Of a stretch of DNA of 64,000 nt, positions 35,316 to 44,873 are shown piece after piece. The position numbers and the translations under genes were made by a program. Numbering within the stretch: position 1 is the first letter of the stretch; the number at the start of each line of letters is the position of its first letter. Source of the DNA: Nitrobacter sp047149785 (GTDB lineage: Bacteria; Pseudomonadota; Alphaproteobacteria; Rhizobiales; Xanthobacteraceae); contig NZ_BAAGBE010000001.1 of the NCBI RefSeq assembly GCF_047149785.1, forward strand, positions 682,001 to 746,000, read 5' to 3'. Under the pieces are notes generated by a model. The model did not search any database. It had not been told where the DNA came from and was given only the letters and a program-made list of their open reading frames with translations.

Positions 35316-35525
35316 TCATTCTTCCGCGATCACGATCGCGATTTCCGGGCAATTGGCCTGCGCGAGCCGTGCTTTGTCCTCAAGCCCCGCCGGGACGATG
35401 CCGTCGCCGATCTCACGGCCATTGCCCATTTCGTCGAGTTCGAACAGTTCGGGCGCCAGGGATTTGCATCGTGCGTGCCCTTGGCATTTGTCCGGATCGA
35501 CGTGAATCCTGAGGGTGCCAGACAT
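35316..35525 (-). CDS. 3Fe-4S-type ferredoxin, P450 partner
   Basis: 69 residues. Cluster ligands C14, C20 and C59, with H17 where a fourth Cys would stand (DKCQGHARC ... ANCPEIAI). This Cys-x2-His-x2-Cys pattern marks the single-cluster ferredoxins that serve bacterial P450s. First gene of the two-gene operon with the P450. No reductase gene is adjacent; the ferredoxin reductase at 21744 is a possible electron donor. Confidence 0.9.
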   Translation of the reverse strand: MSGTLRIHVDPDKCQGHARCKSLAPELFELDEMGNGREIGDGIVPAGLEDKARLAQANCPEIAIVIAEE

Positions 35526-36225
35526 GCAGGGTCGTCCTCTAAAATAACTCCGTTAAGGATAGCCGCTCCGTCGGCGCAGCGCCACTGCCGGCTGGGTTAT
35601 GCATGCGTTTATACAAAGATCATCCGGTGGGGCCGTCGGAGATGTTTGGTTGTGCGATGCCGCCTCGGCTTTTGCTGAACCCGGAAAAGACCGATCGCTG
35701 CGGCTTTTCCAGATGAAATCGGCTATCGACCGAACGCGGCTGAGCCGCCGCCGCTGGTCGCGTCGAGTGGCTCCGTCGAATATCCGAATCGGTTGTCGTC
35801 GGGGTTATGCAGCAATGCGCGTCCGGACCTCTGCAGCCGATTTATTTATAAAGTCGCCATTCGGAGTTCCGGTCCTGCGGCCGACCGGGTGTGGATCCCG
35901 CGCGGCCGCGAAGAGTCGCGCCAGAGCGCCGGACAAAAGAGCCGATGTTTGACTTTGGCTTCGGATGCACACGAAGTATTTAGTATTGTTCACAACAAAT
36001 ACGAGAATATTACATTTGCTTGTATGAATACGTGTCTTATGGCGCCGCCGTCCGAGCAGCGTGAACGGTGGCCGGTCGCAGTTCAGATCCCGCGGAACGG
36101 TGCCGGAGATCGTTCGGCGTGGCCTGGAATGGCTGCTCATCTTTTGTGCATCGCTGGCCGCGGTTTCTTGCGTCGCAGCAGGAAAATTGCGACTGAAGAG
36201 CCGGAGTTTCAGGAGCAGCAGCGCG
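35526..36225. other. Gene-free stretch between ferredoxin and ppc
   Basis: 700 bases between divergent genes. Open frames occur, but none has a family match, signal or good ribosome site. Around 35960-36040 the sequence becomes AT-rich (tatttagtattgttcacaac), unlike the flanks. It must hold the promoters of the P450 operon and of ppc; I cannot place them with confidence. Confidence 0.5.
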
Positions 36226-39015
36226 ATGTCTCGTCCGATGATGCCGTTATCTCGTGCAGGTCAGCCGGAGGCCGATGCGGCTGCGCTCGATGCGCGACTG
36301 CGCGACGATATCCGGCTGCTCGGGCGCATCCTCGGCGACACCGTGCGCGATCAGGAAGGGCCGGAGGTATTCGATCTGGTCGAACGCATCCGGCAGACCT
36401 CGATCCGTTTTCACCGCGATGACGACAAGCCGGCGCGTCGCGAACTCGAAGCCATCCTCGACGGCATGTCGACGGACGAGACCGTGCTTGTCGTCCGCGC
36501 CTTCAGCTATTTCTCGCACCTCGCCAATATCGCCGAGGATCAGAACAACATCCGCCAGATGCGCAGCCAGACGCTCGCGGACGGGGTGCGGCATGAGGGC
36601 CGGCTGGCCCACACGCTGGCCTGCGCGCGCGAGGCGGGGTTCAGCGGCGCCGAATTGCGGGAGTTCTTCGACGGCGCGCTGGTCAGCCCGGTGCTGACGG
36701 CGCATCCGACCGAGGTTCGCCGCAAGAGCACCATCGACCGCGAGATGGAGGTCGCGGCGTTACTCGATCGGCGCGAGCGGATGCAGCTCACCCCCGAGGA
36801 ATTCGAGGCCAGCGAGGAACAGTTGCGCCGCGCGGTGCTGACGCTGTGGCAGACCAATCTGTTGCGACGGACCAAGCTCACGGTGCTCGACGAAGTCGCC
36901 AACGGTCTGTCGTTCTACGATTATACCTTCCTGCGCGAGGTGCCGCGCTTGCACTGCGTGCTGGAAGACCGCTTGCAGGACGCCTCCGGCGACGACGCCT
37001 CGAACGAAATGGCGTCTTTCCTGCGGATCGGAAGCTGGATCGGCGGCGACCGCGACGGCAATCCGTTCGTGACGGCGGACGTCATGCGCGGAACGCTCCG
37101 GATGCAGGCGTCGCGGGTCTTGCGCTATTATCTTGATGAGTTGCACGAACTCGGCCGCGAACTGTCGCTGGCCGCCGATCTCACAGGTATCTCCCCGGAA
37201 CTGCGTGCTCTCGCCGAACGATCGGCCGACACCTCGCCCCATCACCGGGGCGAGCCCTATCGTCTCGCGGTATCAGGTATTTATGCGCGGCTATCGGCCA
37301 CGGCCGTGAAGCTGAAGGCGGACACGCTGCGCCCGCGGTACGGCAATTCCCCACCCTATGCGAGCGCCGCGGAATTCAGCGCCGATCTCGATGTTCTCCA
37401 CCGCTCGCTGACCCAGAATAATTCGGAGGTGATCGCGCGCGGGCGGCTGCGCTATCTGCGCCGCGCTGCCGACTGTTTCGGTTTCCATCTCGCCTGTCTC
37501 GACTTGCGGCAGAATTCCACCGTTCACGAACGCACCGTCGCCGAACTGCTCGAGGCCGCAGCGCCGGGCACCGCGTATCTCGCTCTGGACGAGGAGGCGC
37601 GGATTGTCGTGCTGCTGCGGGAATTGCGCAGCACGCGGCCGCTGACGTCGCCCTTCATTACGTACGGCGACGAGACGCGAGACGAACTCGCGGTATTCCA
37701 TGAAGCGGCGGAGGCGCACGAGATGTTCGGTCCCGCTGCGATCCCTCAATGCATCATCTCGATGAGCGAGGGTGTTTCCGACCTGCTCGAGGTCGCGTTG
37801 CTGCTGAAGGAAGCCGACCTTGTCGATCCCACGGGTCACAGCGCCATCAACATCGTGCCGTTGTTCGAGACCATCGAGGATTTGCAGGCCTGCGCCGGCA
37901 TCATGGACCGGCTGCTGTCGCTTCCGGAATATCGGGCGCTGGTGGACAGTCGCGGCGGTCTGCAGGAGGTGATGCTCGGCTATTCCGACAGCAACAAGGA
38001 CGGAGGCTTCGTCACGTCGGGCTGGGAGCTTTACAAGGCCGAGATCGGCCTGGTCGAGGTGTTCGAGCGCCACCAAGTGCGGCTGCGCCTGTTTCACGGC
38101 CGCGGCGGTTCGGTCGGACGCGGCGGCGGCCCGAGCTACGACGCCATCCTCGCCCAACCCGGCGGCGCCGTGAACGGCCAGATCAGGATCACCGAGCAGG
38201 GCGAAATCATCTCGAGCAAATACTCCAACGCCGAGGTCGGCCGCAACAATCTGGAAATTCTCGCCGCAGCGACCCTGGAGGCGAGCCTGCTGCAACCGCG
38301 GCAGAGCGCGCCAAGTCTTGAGTATCTCGACGCCATGGAGTCGCTGTCGTCACGCGCCTTCGCCGCCTATCGCGAACTCGTCTACGAGACGCCGGGCTTC
38401 GAGGATTATTTCTGGGCCTCCACCGTGATCAACGAGATTTCGACATTGAACATCGGGAGCCGCCCGGCGTCGCGCAAGAAAACGCACCGGATCGAGGACC
38501 TCCGGGCGATCCCGTGGGTGTTCAGTTGGGCGCAATGCCGCGTGATGTTGCCGGGGTGGTACGGGTTCGGCAGCGCCGTGGAATCCTGGATAGCGGACCA
38601 TCCCGACAAGGGCATGGCGTTCCTGCAGGAACTCTATGGCGGGTGGCCGTTCTTCCGCATGCTGCTCTCCAACATGGATATGGTGCTCGCGAAGAGCTCG
38701 ATCGCGATCGCGTCGCGCTATGCCGATCTGGTGCCCGACGTGACGCTTCGCGAGACCATCTTCGGACGCATCCGCCGGGAGTGGCATCTCACCATCGACA
38801 CGCTGCTCGCCATCATGGGACAGGAGCGGCTGCTCGCCGGGAACCCGCTGCTTGAGCGCTCGATCCGCAACCGCTTTCCCTATCTCGATCCGCTCAACCA
38901 TGTGCAGGTCGAATTGTTGAAGGACCATCGCGCACGAGGTGGCGACGAGCAGGTGCTGCGCGGCATCCAGCTCACCATCAACGGAATTTCAGCGGGCCTG
39001 CGCAACAGCGGTTAG
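36226..39015 (+). CDS. ppc: Phosphoenolpyruvate carboxylase
   Basis: 929 residues. Adds bicarbonate to PEP to give oxaloacetate, replenishing the TCA cycle. Catalytic motifs: LTAHPTEVRRKS with H160, the second His region LFHGRGGSVGRGGGP, and the conserved C-terminus ending RNSG, close to the usual QNTG. The ATG at 36226 is preceded by aggagcagcag; the open frame extends 55 codons upstream through a hydrophobic run not found in the family. The amidase gene follows after 33 bases, perhaps in one transcript. Confidence 0.95.
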   Translation: MSRPMMPLSRAGQPEADAAALDARLRDDIRLLGRILGDTVRDQEGPEVFDLVERIRQTSIRFHRDDDKPARRELEAILDGMSTDETVLVVRAFSYFSHLANIAEDQNNIRQMRSQTLADGVRHEGRLAHTLACAREAGFSGAELREFFDGALVSPVLTAHPTEVRRKSTIDREMEVAALLDRRERMQLTPEEFEASEEQLRRAVLTLWQTNLLRRTKLTVLDEVANGLSFYDYTFLREVPRLHCVLEDRLQDASGDDASNEMASFLRIGSWIGGDRDGNPFVTADVMRGTLRMQASRVLRYYLDELHELGRELSLAADLTGISPELRALAERSADTSPHHRGEPYRLAVSGIYARLSATAVKLKADTLRPRYGNSPPYASAAEFSADLDVLHRSLTQNNSEVIARGRLRYLRRAADCFGFHLACLDLRQNSTVHERTVAELLEAAAPGTAYLALDEEARIVVLLRELRSTRPLTSPFITYGDETRDELAVFHEAAEAHEMFGPAAIPQCIISMSEGVSDLLEVALLLKEADLVDPTGHSAINIVPLFETIEDLQACAGIMDRLLSLPEYRALVDSRGGLQEVMLGYSDSNKDGGFVTSGWELYKAEIGLVEVFERHQVRLRLFHGRGGSVGRGGGPSYDAILAQPGGAVNGQIRITEQGEIISSKYSNAEVGRNNLEILAAATLEASLLQPRQSAPSLEYLDAMESLSSRAFAAYRELVYETPGFEDYFWASTVINEISTLNIGSRPASRKKTHRIEDLRAIPWVFSWAQCRVMLPGWYGFGSAVESWIADHPDKGMAFLQELYGGWPFFRMLLSNMDMVLAKSSIAIASRYADLVPDVTLRETIFGRIRREWHLTIDTLLAIMGQERLLAGNPLLERSIRNRFPYLDPLNHVQVELLKDHRARGGDEQVLRGIQLTINGISAGLRNSG

Positions 39016-39048
39016 GATACGATCGCTCCGTCTCGCGAGGGTTCGCCA

Positions 39049-40398
39049 ATGTCCGATCACCCGACCCTGGCTTCGCTCGCCGCCGATCTCGCGGCGGGGC
39101 GCACCACGGCACGCAGGCTCGTCGACGACTGCCTTGCGAAAATCGCCGACAAAACGGGCGAGGGGGCGCGTGTGTTCATCCATGTCGATGCGGAGGGCGC
39201 GATCGCCGCCGCGGAGGCCATGGACAGACTGCGCACGGCCAATGCCGAGCCGTCGCCGTTCGCCGGCATTCCGGTTTCGATCAAGGACCTGTTCGATATC
39301 AAGGGACAGGTGTCGCGCGCCGGCTCCCGCACGCTCGACGACAGGCCACCCGCGGCGAACGATGCGCCGGTCGTGGCGCGCCTGCGCCGCGCCGGGTTCG
39401 TGGTGATCGGGCGCACCAACATGACCGAATTCGCCTATTCGGGACTCGGCATCAATCCGCATTACGGCACGCCGAAAAATCCCTGGCGGCGTGACGTCGG
39501 CCACGTGCCGGGCGGATCGTCGTCGGGCGCGGCGGTGTCGGTCACGGACGGCATGGCGCATGGTGCGCTCGGCACCGACACCGGCGGCTCGTGCCGGATT
39601 CCGGCGGCCTATTGCGGCATCGTGGGCTACAAGCCGACCGCGCGCCGCATACCGCTCGACGGCGGCATTCCGCTGTCGCTCACGCTGGACAGCTACGGGC
39701 CGATCGCGCGCTCCGTCGGCTGCTGCGCGGCGATGGACGCAGTGCTGGCGAACGAAGCGGTTGCGCCGGTTGCGCCGCGTCCGGCAAACGGCCTGCGTCT
39801 CGCGGTGCCGACCACGGTGATGCTGGACGACCTGGACAGCGCGGTCGCGCGCGCCTTCGAGCGCGCGCTGGACCGGCTGGCCGGCGCTGGCGCCGTGATC
39901 GAACGCATGGCCGTTCCCGAATTCGCCGACATCGCATCGCTGAACGTCGGCGGCGGGTTCTCGGCGGCGGAAAGCTGGGCCTGGCACCGCGCGCTGATCG
40001 CAAGAAAAGGGCAGCTCTACGATCCCCGCGTCCTCAGTCGCATCCGGCGCGGCGAAAGCCTCAGCGCCGCCGATTATGTCGATCTGCTCGCCTTCCGCCG
40101 CGCGATCGTCGCCGGCTTCGAGCGTCGCGTCGCGCCGTATGATGCGCTGATCGCGCCGACAGTGGCGATCACGCCGCCGGTGATCGCCGATCTCGCCGGC
40201 GATGCGGCCTACACAAGAGCCAACATGCTCTCGCTGCGCAATTGCGCGCTGATCAATACCGTCGATGGCTGCGCGATCTCGCTGCCCTGTCATCGCGAGG
40301 GCGAGGCGCCGGTAGGCCTGATGCTGGCCGCGGCCGGCGGCTCGGACGAGCGGATTTTCGAGATCGCGGCGGGTATCGAGCCGCTTATTCGCGCTTAG
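39049..40398 (+). CDS. Amidase (amidase-signature family)
   Basis: 449 residues. The Ser-cisSer-Lys triad is visible: K79 in PVSIKDLFD, S157 in GGSSSGAAV and S181 in GTDTGGSCRIP. Length and motifs fit the general amidases close to GatA, but without the gatC/gatB neighbours, so it is a stand-alone hydrolase of an unknown amide. An ATG after ttcgcca starts the frame. It ends at the edge of a dispersed repeat. Confidence 0.9.
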   Translation: MSDHPTLASLAADLAAGRTTARRLVDDCLAKIADKTGEGARVFIHVDAEGAIAAAEAMDRLRTANAEPSPFAGIPVSIKDLFDIKGQVSRAGSRTLDDRPPAANDAPVVARLRRAGFVVIGRTNMTEFAYSGLGINPHYGTPKNPWRRDVGHVPGGSSSGAAVSVTDGMAHGALGTDTGGSCRIPAAYCGIVGYKPTARRIPLDGGIPLSLTLDSYGPIARSVGCCAAMDAVLANEAVAPVAPRPANGLRLAVPTTVMLDDLDSAVARAFERALDRLAGAGAVIERMAVPEFADIASLNVGGGFSAAESWAWHRALIARKGQLYDPRVLSRIRRGESLSAADYVDLLAFRRAIVAGFERRVAPYDALIAPTVAITPPVIADLAGDAAYTRANMLSLRNCALINTVDGCAISLPCHREGEAPVGLMLAAAGGSDERIFEIAAGIEPLIRA

Positions 40399-40475
40399 AG
40401 CATGATCCCGAAAAAGCCTGCCCCTTGATCCGGGTGAGAACGGGTTTCGATGAGATCATGCTCGATCAAAAAATG
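40398..40475. repeat. Dispersed intergenic repeat, 'agcatgatcc' type
   Basis: Starts gagcatgatcccgaaaaagc, has ggtgagaacgggtttcgatg in the middle and ends gatcatgctcgatcaaaaaa. Inverted ends can pair. The T of the amidase stop is almost its first base. Confidence 0.75.
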
Positions 40476-40579
40476 AGGCAAGAGTCTGATCAACAAGTGT
40501 GGATCCCTGAAAACGTTCTGTGCTCATGGTCTTCCTGTTCTGACAAAAGCGTGTGACGCGTTTTGGTGTCGCGCGATCC

Positions 40580-40604
40580 GGAACCATTGCAAGCGCCGGT
40601 GGTT
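40580..40604 (+). promoter_or_regulatory. Candidate EcfG (general stress) promoter of hpnP
   Basis: GGAAC at 40580-40584, 16 bases, then GGTT at 40601-40604. The EcfG consensus is GGAAC-N16/17-CGTT, so only one base differs. The spacing equals that of the perfect match at 63878. hpnP of Rhodopseudomonas palustris TIE-1 is known to depend on EcfG. Transcription would start about 30 bases before the hpnP ATG. Confidence 0.55.
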
Positions 40605-40640
40605 GGAAGAGTTTCCGCATTGGCGCAATGGGGAGGTGCG

Positions 40641-42227
40641 ATGAGGTGCGTGGTGGATCAGCACGGCATTCGACGCATTCTTTGCGTTTTTCCCCGCTAC
40701 ACGTCGTCGTTCGGCACGTTCGAGCACGCCTATCCCCTGACCGCCGGCGTGCAGGCCTTCATGCCGCCGCAGGGACTGCTGCTGATCGCGGCCTATCTGC
40801 CCGCTGGCTGGAAAGTCCGTTTCATCGACGAGAATGTTCGCCCGGCCACGGACGAGGATTTCGAATGGGCCGAAGCCGTGCTGGTCAGCGGCATGCACGT
40901 CCAGCGCCGGCAGATGAACGATATCTGCCGCCGCGCTCACGCTTTCGATCTGACGGTCGCGCTCGGCGGTCCATCGGTCAGCGCATGCCCCGACTACTAT
41001 CCCTCGTTCGACTACCTTCACGTCGGTGAACTCGGCGACGCCACGGACGAATTGATCCGGCGCCTGGCGCGTGACCCCTCGCGGCCGGATGCCCAGGTCG
41101 TGCTCCAGACCGCCGACCGGCTGGCCATGGACAAGTTTCCGATCCCCGCTTACGAACTGGCCGACATTGAACATTATTTCCTGGGCAGCATCCAGTATTC
41201 CAGCGGCTGCCCGTATCAGTGCGAATTCTGCGACATTCCCGGTCTTTACGGACGCAACCCGCGGCTCAAGACGCCTCAGCAGATCACGCGCGAACTCGAC
41301 AAGCTGCTGGAATGCGGCATCACCGGGTCGGTCTATTTCGTCGACGACAATTTCATCGGCAACCGCAAGGCCGCGCTGGACCTTTTGCCGCATCTGATCG
41401 AATGGCAGAAAAAGACCGGTTATGTGCTGCGTTTCTCCTGCGAGGCGACGCTGAATATCGCCAAGCGCCCGGAGATCCTGTCGCAAATGCGCGAAGCGTT
41501 CTTCGCGACCATCTTCTGCGGAATCGAGACGCCGGATCCGGTGGCGCTGAAAGCGATGCACAAGGATCACAACATGATGGTTCCCATCATGGAAGCGATC
41601 AGGACTCTCAACGATTACGGCATGGAGGTGGTGTCCGGGATCATCCTCGGGCTCGACACCGACAAACCCGAGACCGGACAGCACCTGCTCGATTTCATCG
41701 ACCGGTCGCAGATTCCGCTGCTGACGATCAATCTTCTGCAGGCGCTGCCGAAGACGCCGCTGTGGGATCGTCTCGCGCGCGAGAATCGGCTGATCGAGGA
41801 TGAGAGCCGCGATTCCAACGTCGATTTCCGCCTGCCCTACGACCACGTCGTGGGAACGTGGCGCGACTGCATGGGCCGCGCCTATCAACCCGAGAAAGTT
41901 CTGGAACGCTATGAGCACCAGATCCGAAAAACCTATCCGAAGCGGGTCCAACCGCGGACGCGCCAACAGAGGTCATGGCGCAATATCAAGCTCGGCCTGA
42001 CCATGCTGCGCAACATCTTCTGGAAGGTCGGCGTGCGCGGCGACTACAAGCGTGTATTCTGGAAGTTCGCGCTGCGCCGGCTGGCGCGTGGCGAGATCGA
42101 GTATCTCATCGGCTCGGTTCTGGTCGCCCATCACCTCATCGTGTTTGCGCGGTCCGCCTCGCGCGGCAAAACCAACGCCTCCTATTATTCGCTGAAGTTG
42201 CAGGAAGCCTCTGTTCCCGCGGAATAG
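40641..42227 (+). CDS. hpnP: Hopanoid C-2 methylase (B12-binding radical SAM)
   Basis: 528 residues. N-terminal cobalamin-binding region (ILCVFPRYTSSFGTFEHAYP, PPQGLLLIAAYLPAGW), then a radical SAM domain with the cluster Cys C190-x3-C194-x2-C197 (GCPYQCEFCDIPGLYGRNP), then a DUF4070-type C-terminal region. It transfers a methyl group to C-2 of hopanoids, giving 2-methylhopanoids. HpnR, the C-3 enzyme, is related, but the taxon and neighbours favour HpnP. Start ATG 40641 behind gggagg; it lies downstream of the candidate EcfG promoter, whereas the longer frame from 40563 would not. Confidence 0.88.
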   Translation: MRCVVDQHGIRRILCVFPRYTSSFGTFEHAYPLTAGVQAFMPPQGLLLIAAYLPAGWKVRFIDENVRPATDEDFEWAEAVLVSGMHVQRRQMNDICRRAHAFDLTVALGGPSVSACPDYYPSFDYLHVGELGDATDELIRRLARDPSRPDAQVVLQTADRLAMDKFPIPAYELADIEHYFLGSIQYSSGCPYQCEFCDIPGLYGRNPRLKTPQQITRELDKLLECGITGSVYFVDDNFIGNRKAALDLLPHLIEWQKKTGYVLRFSCEATLNIAKRPEILSQMREAFFATIFCGIETPDPVALKAMHKDHNMMVPIMEAIRTLNDYGMEVVSGIILGLDTDKPETGQHLLDFIDRSQIPLLTINLLQALPKTPLWDRLARENRLIEDESRDSNVDFRLPYDHVVGTWRDCMGRAYQPEKVLERYEHQIRKTYPKRVQPRTRQQRSWRNIKLGLTMLRNIFWKVGVRGDYKRVFWKFALRRLARGEIEYLIGSVLVAHHLIVFARSASRGKTNASYYSLKLQEASVPAE

Positions 42228-42395
42228 ACGGGGATCACGGAGGGCCGGCCCGGATAGGCACGCCCGGCGGGAGGACCAATACGGCGGCTGCCGTTGCTTG
42301 TAGTCCACCCGGGAAACCGCTAAACCTTGCGCCGAAATTTATGCGTGCGGTCAATGGTTAAAGCGAGTAGCCCGCCGGATTTCGGGTCCGCTCCA

Positions 42396-42410
42396 AATGT
42401 CAAATTCACT
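42396..42410 (+). promoter_or_regulatory. 15-base motif shared by two transporter leaders
   Basis: AATGTCAAATTCACT occurs here, five bases before the MMPL transporter ATG, and again at 54874-54888 upstream of hpnN, where it forms one arm of a large inverted repeat. Function unknown; it may be a regulator site or part of a dispersed repeat. Confidence 0.4.
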
Positions 42411-42415
42411 AGACC

Positions 42416-44809
42416 ATGATGTCACGATGGGGACAGCGCATGCTTGAGCGGAATCCGGATGCTGCCGGTCTGGTCGCCCCGACCGGCCGGTCGCGCAGCA
42501 TCGCCTTCGGACTTGAGCGGATCGGCCTGATTGCGGTCCGCGCGCCGATCCTGTCCTGCATCATTCTGCTCGCCTTGGTCGTCGGCGCGGTGTTCGGAAT
42601 ACATCGCATCAAGATCGACGATTCGCTCAGCCAGTTGTTCCGCTCCGACACCAAGGAGTATCATCAGTACGAGGAAGTGACCAAGCGCTTCCCGTCGACC
42701 GAGTTCGACGTGCTGGTCGTGGTCGAGGGCAAGACGCTGCTCAAGCGCGACAACCTTGAAAAGCTGCGCGATATGGTCACCGACCTGCAACTGGTCGATG
42801 GCGTGCGCGGTCTGATCTCGTTGTTCTCGGCGCGTCAGGCGCCCGAACCCGGCAAGCTGCCGGCGGCGCTGTTTCCGCCCGAACTGCCCAAAGGCGCCGA
42901 CTACGACAAATTCATCGAGACCGTAAAATCCAACGAGATCATTCGCGGCAAGCTGTTGTCCGACGACGGCACGCTCGCTCTGGTCGTGCTGTCGCTGCAG
43001 CCGTCGATCGTCGAAAGCAGCGGGTTGAGCACCACCGTTGGCCAGATCCGCAAGGTCATGAACGACGATCTTGCCGGCACCGGACTCACCAGGGAGCTTT
43101 CCGGCGTACCGGTGATGCAGCTCGAAATCCGCAACGCGGTGGAACGTGACGGGATCATCTACAACGTTGCCGGAATCTTGGCCGGCTGTCTGATCGCGAT
43201 CGTGTTCTTCCGCAAGGTATCCTTCATGATCGTCGCGGCCTTTCCGCCGCTGCTTGCGATTCTGCTGGCGCTGGGGGTGCTGGGCTGGGCCAATTTCAGC
43301 CTCAACATGTTCCTCAACGTGATGACGCCGCTCATCATGGTCATCAGTTTCTCCGACTCGATGCAGTTGACGTTCGCGGCGCGGGACCGCCTGATCGCCG
43401 GCGAGGACAAATATTCCGCGTTCCGCAACGCGGTCCTCGTGGTCGGTCCGGCCTGCGTGCTGACCCATGCGACCGCGGGAATTTCCTTTATCGCCTTGCA
43501 GTTCTCGAACTCGGATCTGATCCGCAGTTTCGGCGAGGCCGGCTTGCTGGCGACGATCATCGCGCTGCTCGCGGTGCTGTTGCTGGTGCCGGTGTTCGGC
43601 GTTCTTCTGGTGCGCAACGAGCAGCGTTTCGCTGAAAAATTCAAGACGGCGGATGCGGGCGTGCAGGCGTTGCGGCGCTTCTGCGCCTGGGTCGCGGTGC
43701 GGATGGTGGGGCGTCCCGGCTTTTTCAGCCTGCTCGCGCTGGTCGTGGTCGGCGGTTTGTCCGTGGTCTACGCCAACCTCGAACCGCGTTACCGGCTTGC
43801 CGATCAGGTCCCCGACAAGCAGCAGGCCGTGGCGGCGAGCGGCCGCCTCGACGCGAAACTCACCGGTGCCAACCCGATCGACGTCCTGATCGAATTCCCC
43901 AAGGGAGAGACGCTGTATTCGCCGCAGACGCTTGCCACCATCGCCGAGGTTCACAAGCTGGTCGAGGAGCAGGCCGGCGTCGGCAACGTCTGGTCGCTCG
44001 AAACCCTGCGCCGCTGGCTCGCCGAAAAAGCGCACACCGACGACGTGGCGACGCTCAAGGAGTATGTCAACGTCCTTCCCAAGCATCTGGTGCGCCGCTT
44101 TATCTCCGAAGATCAGAGGGCGGTGGTGGTGTCGGGCCGCGTGCCCGACCGCGATTCGAGCCAGATTCTGCCGGTGGTGGAGAAGCTCGACCACGCCATG
44201 GACGCGGTCCGGAAGGCGCATCCCGGTTATGAAATCGCGGTCACCGGCCTGTCGGCCATCGCCGCGCGCAACAGCGCCAGCATGATCGAGAAGCTCAATC
44301 ACGGTCTGACGATCGAGTTCGCGCTGGTCGCGGTGTTCATCGGGCTCGCGTTCCGATCGGTGGTCGTGATGTTCGCCTGCATCCTGCCGGGGATTTTCCC
44401 GGTCGTGCTGTCCGGCACGGTGCTGTGGGCGCTCGGGGAGGGGCTGCAGTTTGCAAGCGTGGTCGCGCTCACGGTCTCGTTCGGCCTCGGGCTCAGTGCG
44501 ACCATCCACTTCCTCAACCGCCTGCGATCCGAGAGCAAGCCCGGCGTCAGTGCGGGGGAGGCGGTCGAGCGCGCGACCGTGCTGATGGGCCCGGCGCTGA
44601 TTCTCACCACCGTGGTGTTGGCCTGCGGGCTGGTGGTGACGGTGTTCTCGGATCTGCCGTCGCTGCGGTTGTTCGGCTGGCTCAGCGCCTTCGCCATGGT
44701 CGCAGCCCTGGTCGCGGACTTCCTGATCCTGCGGCCGACGGCGATGTGGCTGATCACCTTTGCCGAGCGGTTACGCCGGGGCGGCGGCCACGCGAATCCG
44801 GCGAAATAA
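42416..44809 (+). CDS. MMPL/RND-family transporter next to hpnP
   Basis: 797 residues with two repeats, each a periplasmic loop plus a bundle of membrane segments (for example NVAGILAGCLIAIVFF and VVMFACILPGIFPVVLSG). RND-type motifs include ISFSDSMQLTFAARDRL and VSFGLGLSATIHFLNRL. It is related to, but clearly distinct from, the HpnN protein at 54962, which is longer and has a different sequence. Its place right behind hpnP suggests export or trafficking of a hopanoid or other lipid; this is inference. Start ATG 42416 or the next ATG 42419 both fit. Confidence 0.85.
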   Translation: MMSRWGQRMLERNPDAAGLVAPTGRSRSIAFGLERIGLIAVRAPILSCIILLALVVGAVFGIHRIKIDDSLSQLFRSDTKEYHQYEEVTKRFPSTEFDVLVVVEGKTLLKRDNLEKLRDMVTDLQLVDGVRGLISLFSARQAPEPGKLPAALFPPELPKGADYDKFIETVKSNEIIRGKLLSDDGTLALVVLSLQPSIVESSGLSTTVGQIRKVMNDDLAGTGLTRELSGVPVMQLEIRNAVERDGIIYNVAGILAGCLIAIVFFRKVSFMIVAAFPPLLAILLALGVLGWANFSLNMFLNVMTPLIMVISFSDSMQLTFAARDRLIAGEDKYSAFRNAVLVVGPACVLTHATAGISFIALQFSNSDLIRSFGEAGLLATIIALLAVLLLVPVFGVLLVRNEQRFAEKFKTADAGVQALRRFCAWVAVRMVGRPGFFSLLALVVVGGLSVVYANLEPRYRLADQVPDKQQAVAASGRLDAKLTGANPIDVLIEFPKGETLYSPQTLATIAEVHKLVEEQAGVGNVWSLETLRRWLAEKAHTDDVATLKEYVNVLPKHLVRRFISEDQRAVVVSGRVPDRDSSQILPVVEKLDHAMDAVRKAHPGYEIAVTGLSAIAARNSASMIEKLNHGLTIEFALVAVFIGLAFRSVVVMFACILPGIFPVVLSGTVLWALGEGLQFASVVALTVSFGLGLSATIHFLNRLRSESKPGVSAGEAVERATVLMGPALILTTVVLACGLVVTVFSDLPSLRLFGWLSAFAMVAALVADFLILRPTAMWLITFAERLRRGGGHANPAK

Positions 44810-44873
44810 GCAGCCCCGCCGCGGTACGGCTGCCGCAGAAGCGGAATGCGGGCGGAAAACCGCTCTCGTGGCG

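Noticed and set aside
33365..35512. 715-codon open frame on the plus strand across the hydrolase-OsmC and P450 genes
   Set aside because: It runs antisense to two genes with intact catalytic motifs and crosses a repeat; its translation has the Arg/Gly-rich look of a GC-driven shadow frame and no domain.
42422..44509. 695-codon open frame on the minus strand inside the MMPL gene
   Set aside because: Shadow of a well-supported membrane transporter; composition is His/Arg/Asp-rich without any motif.
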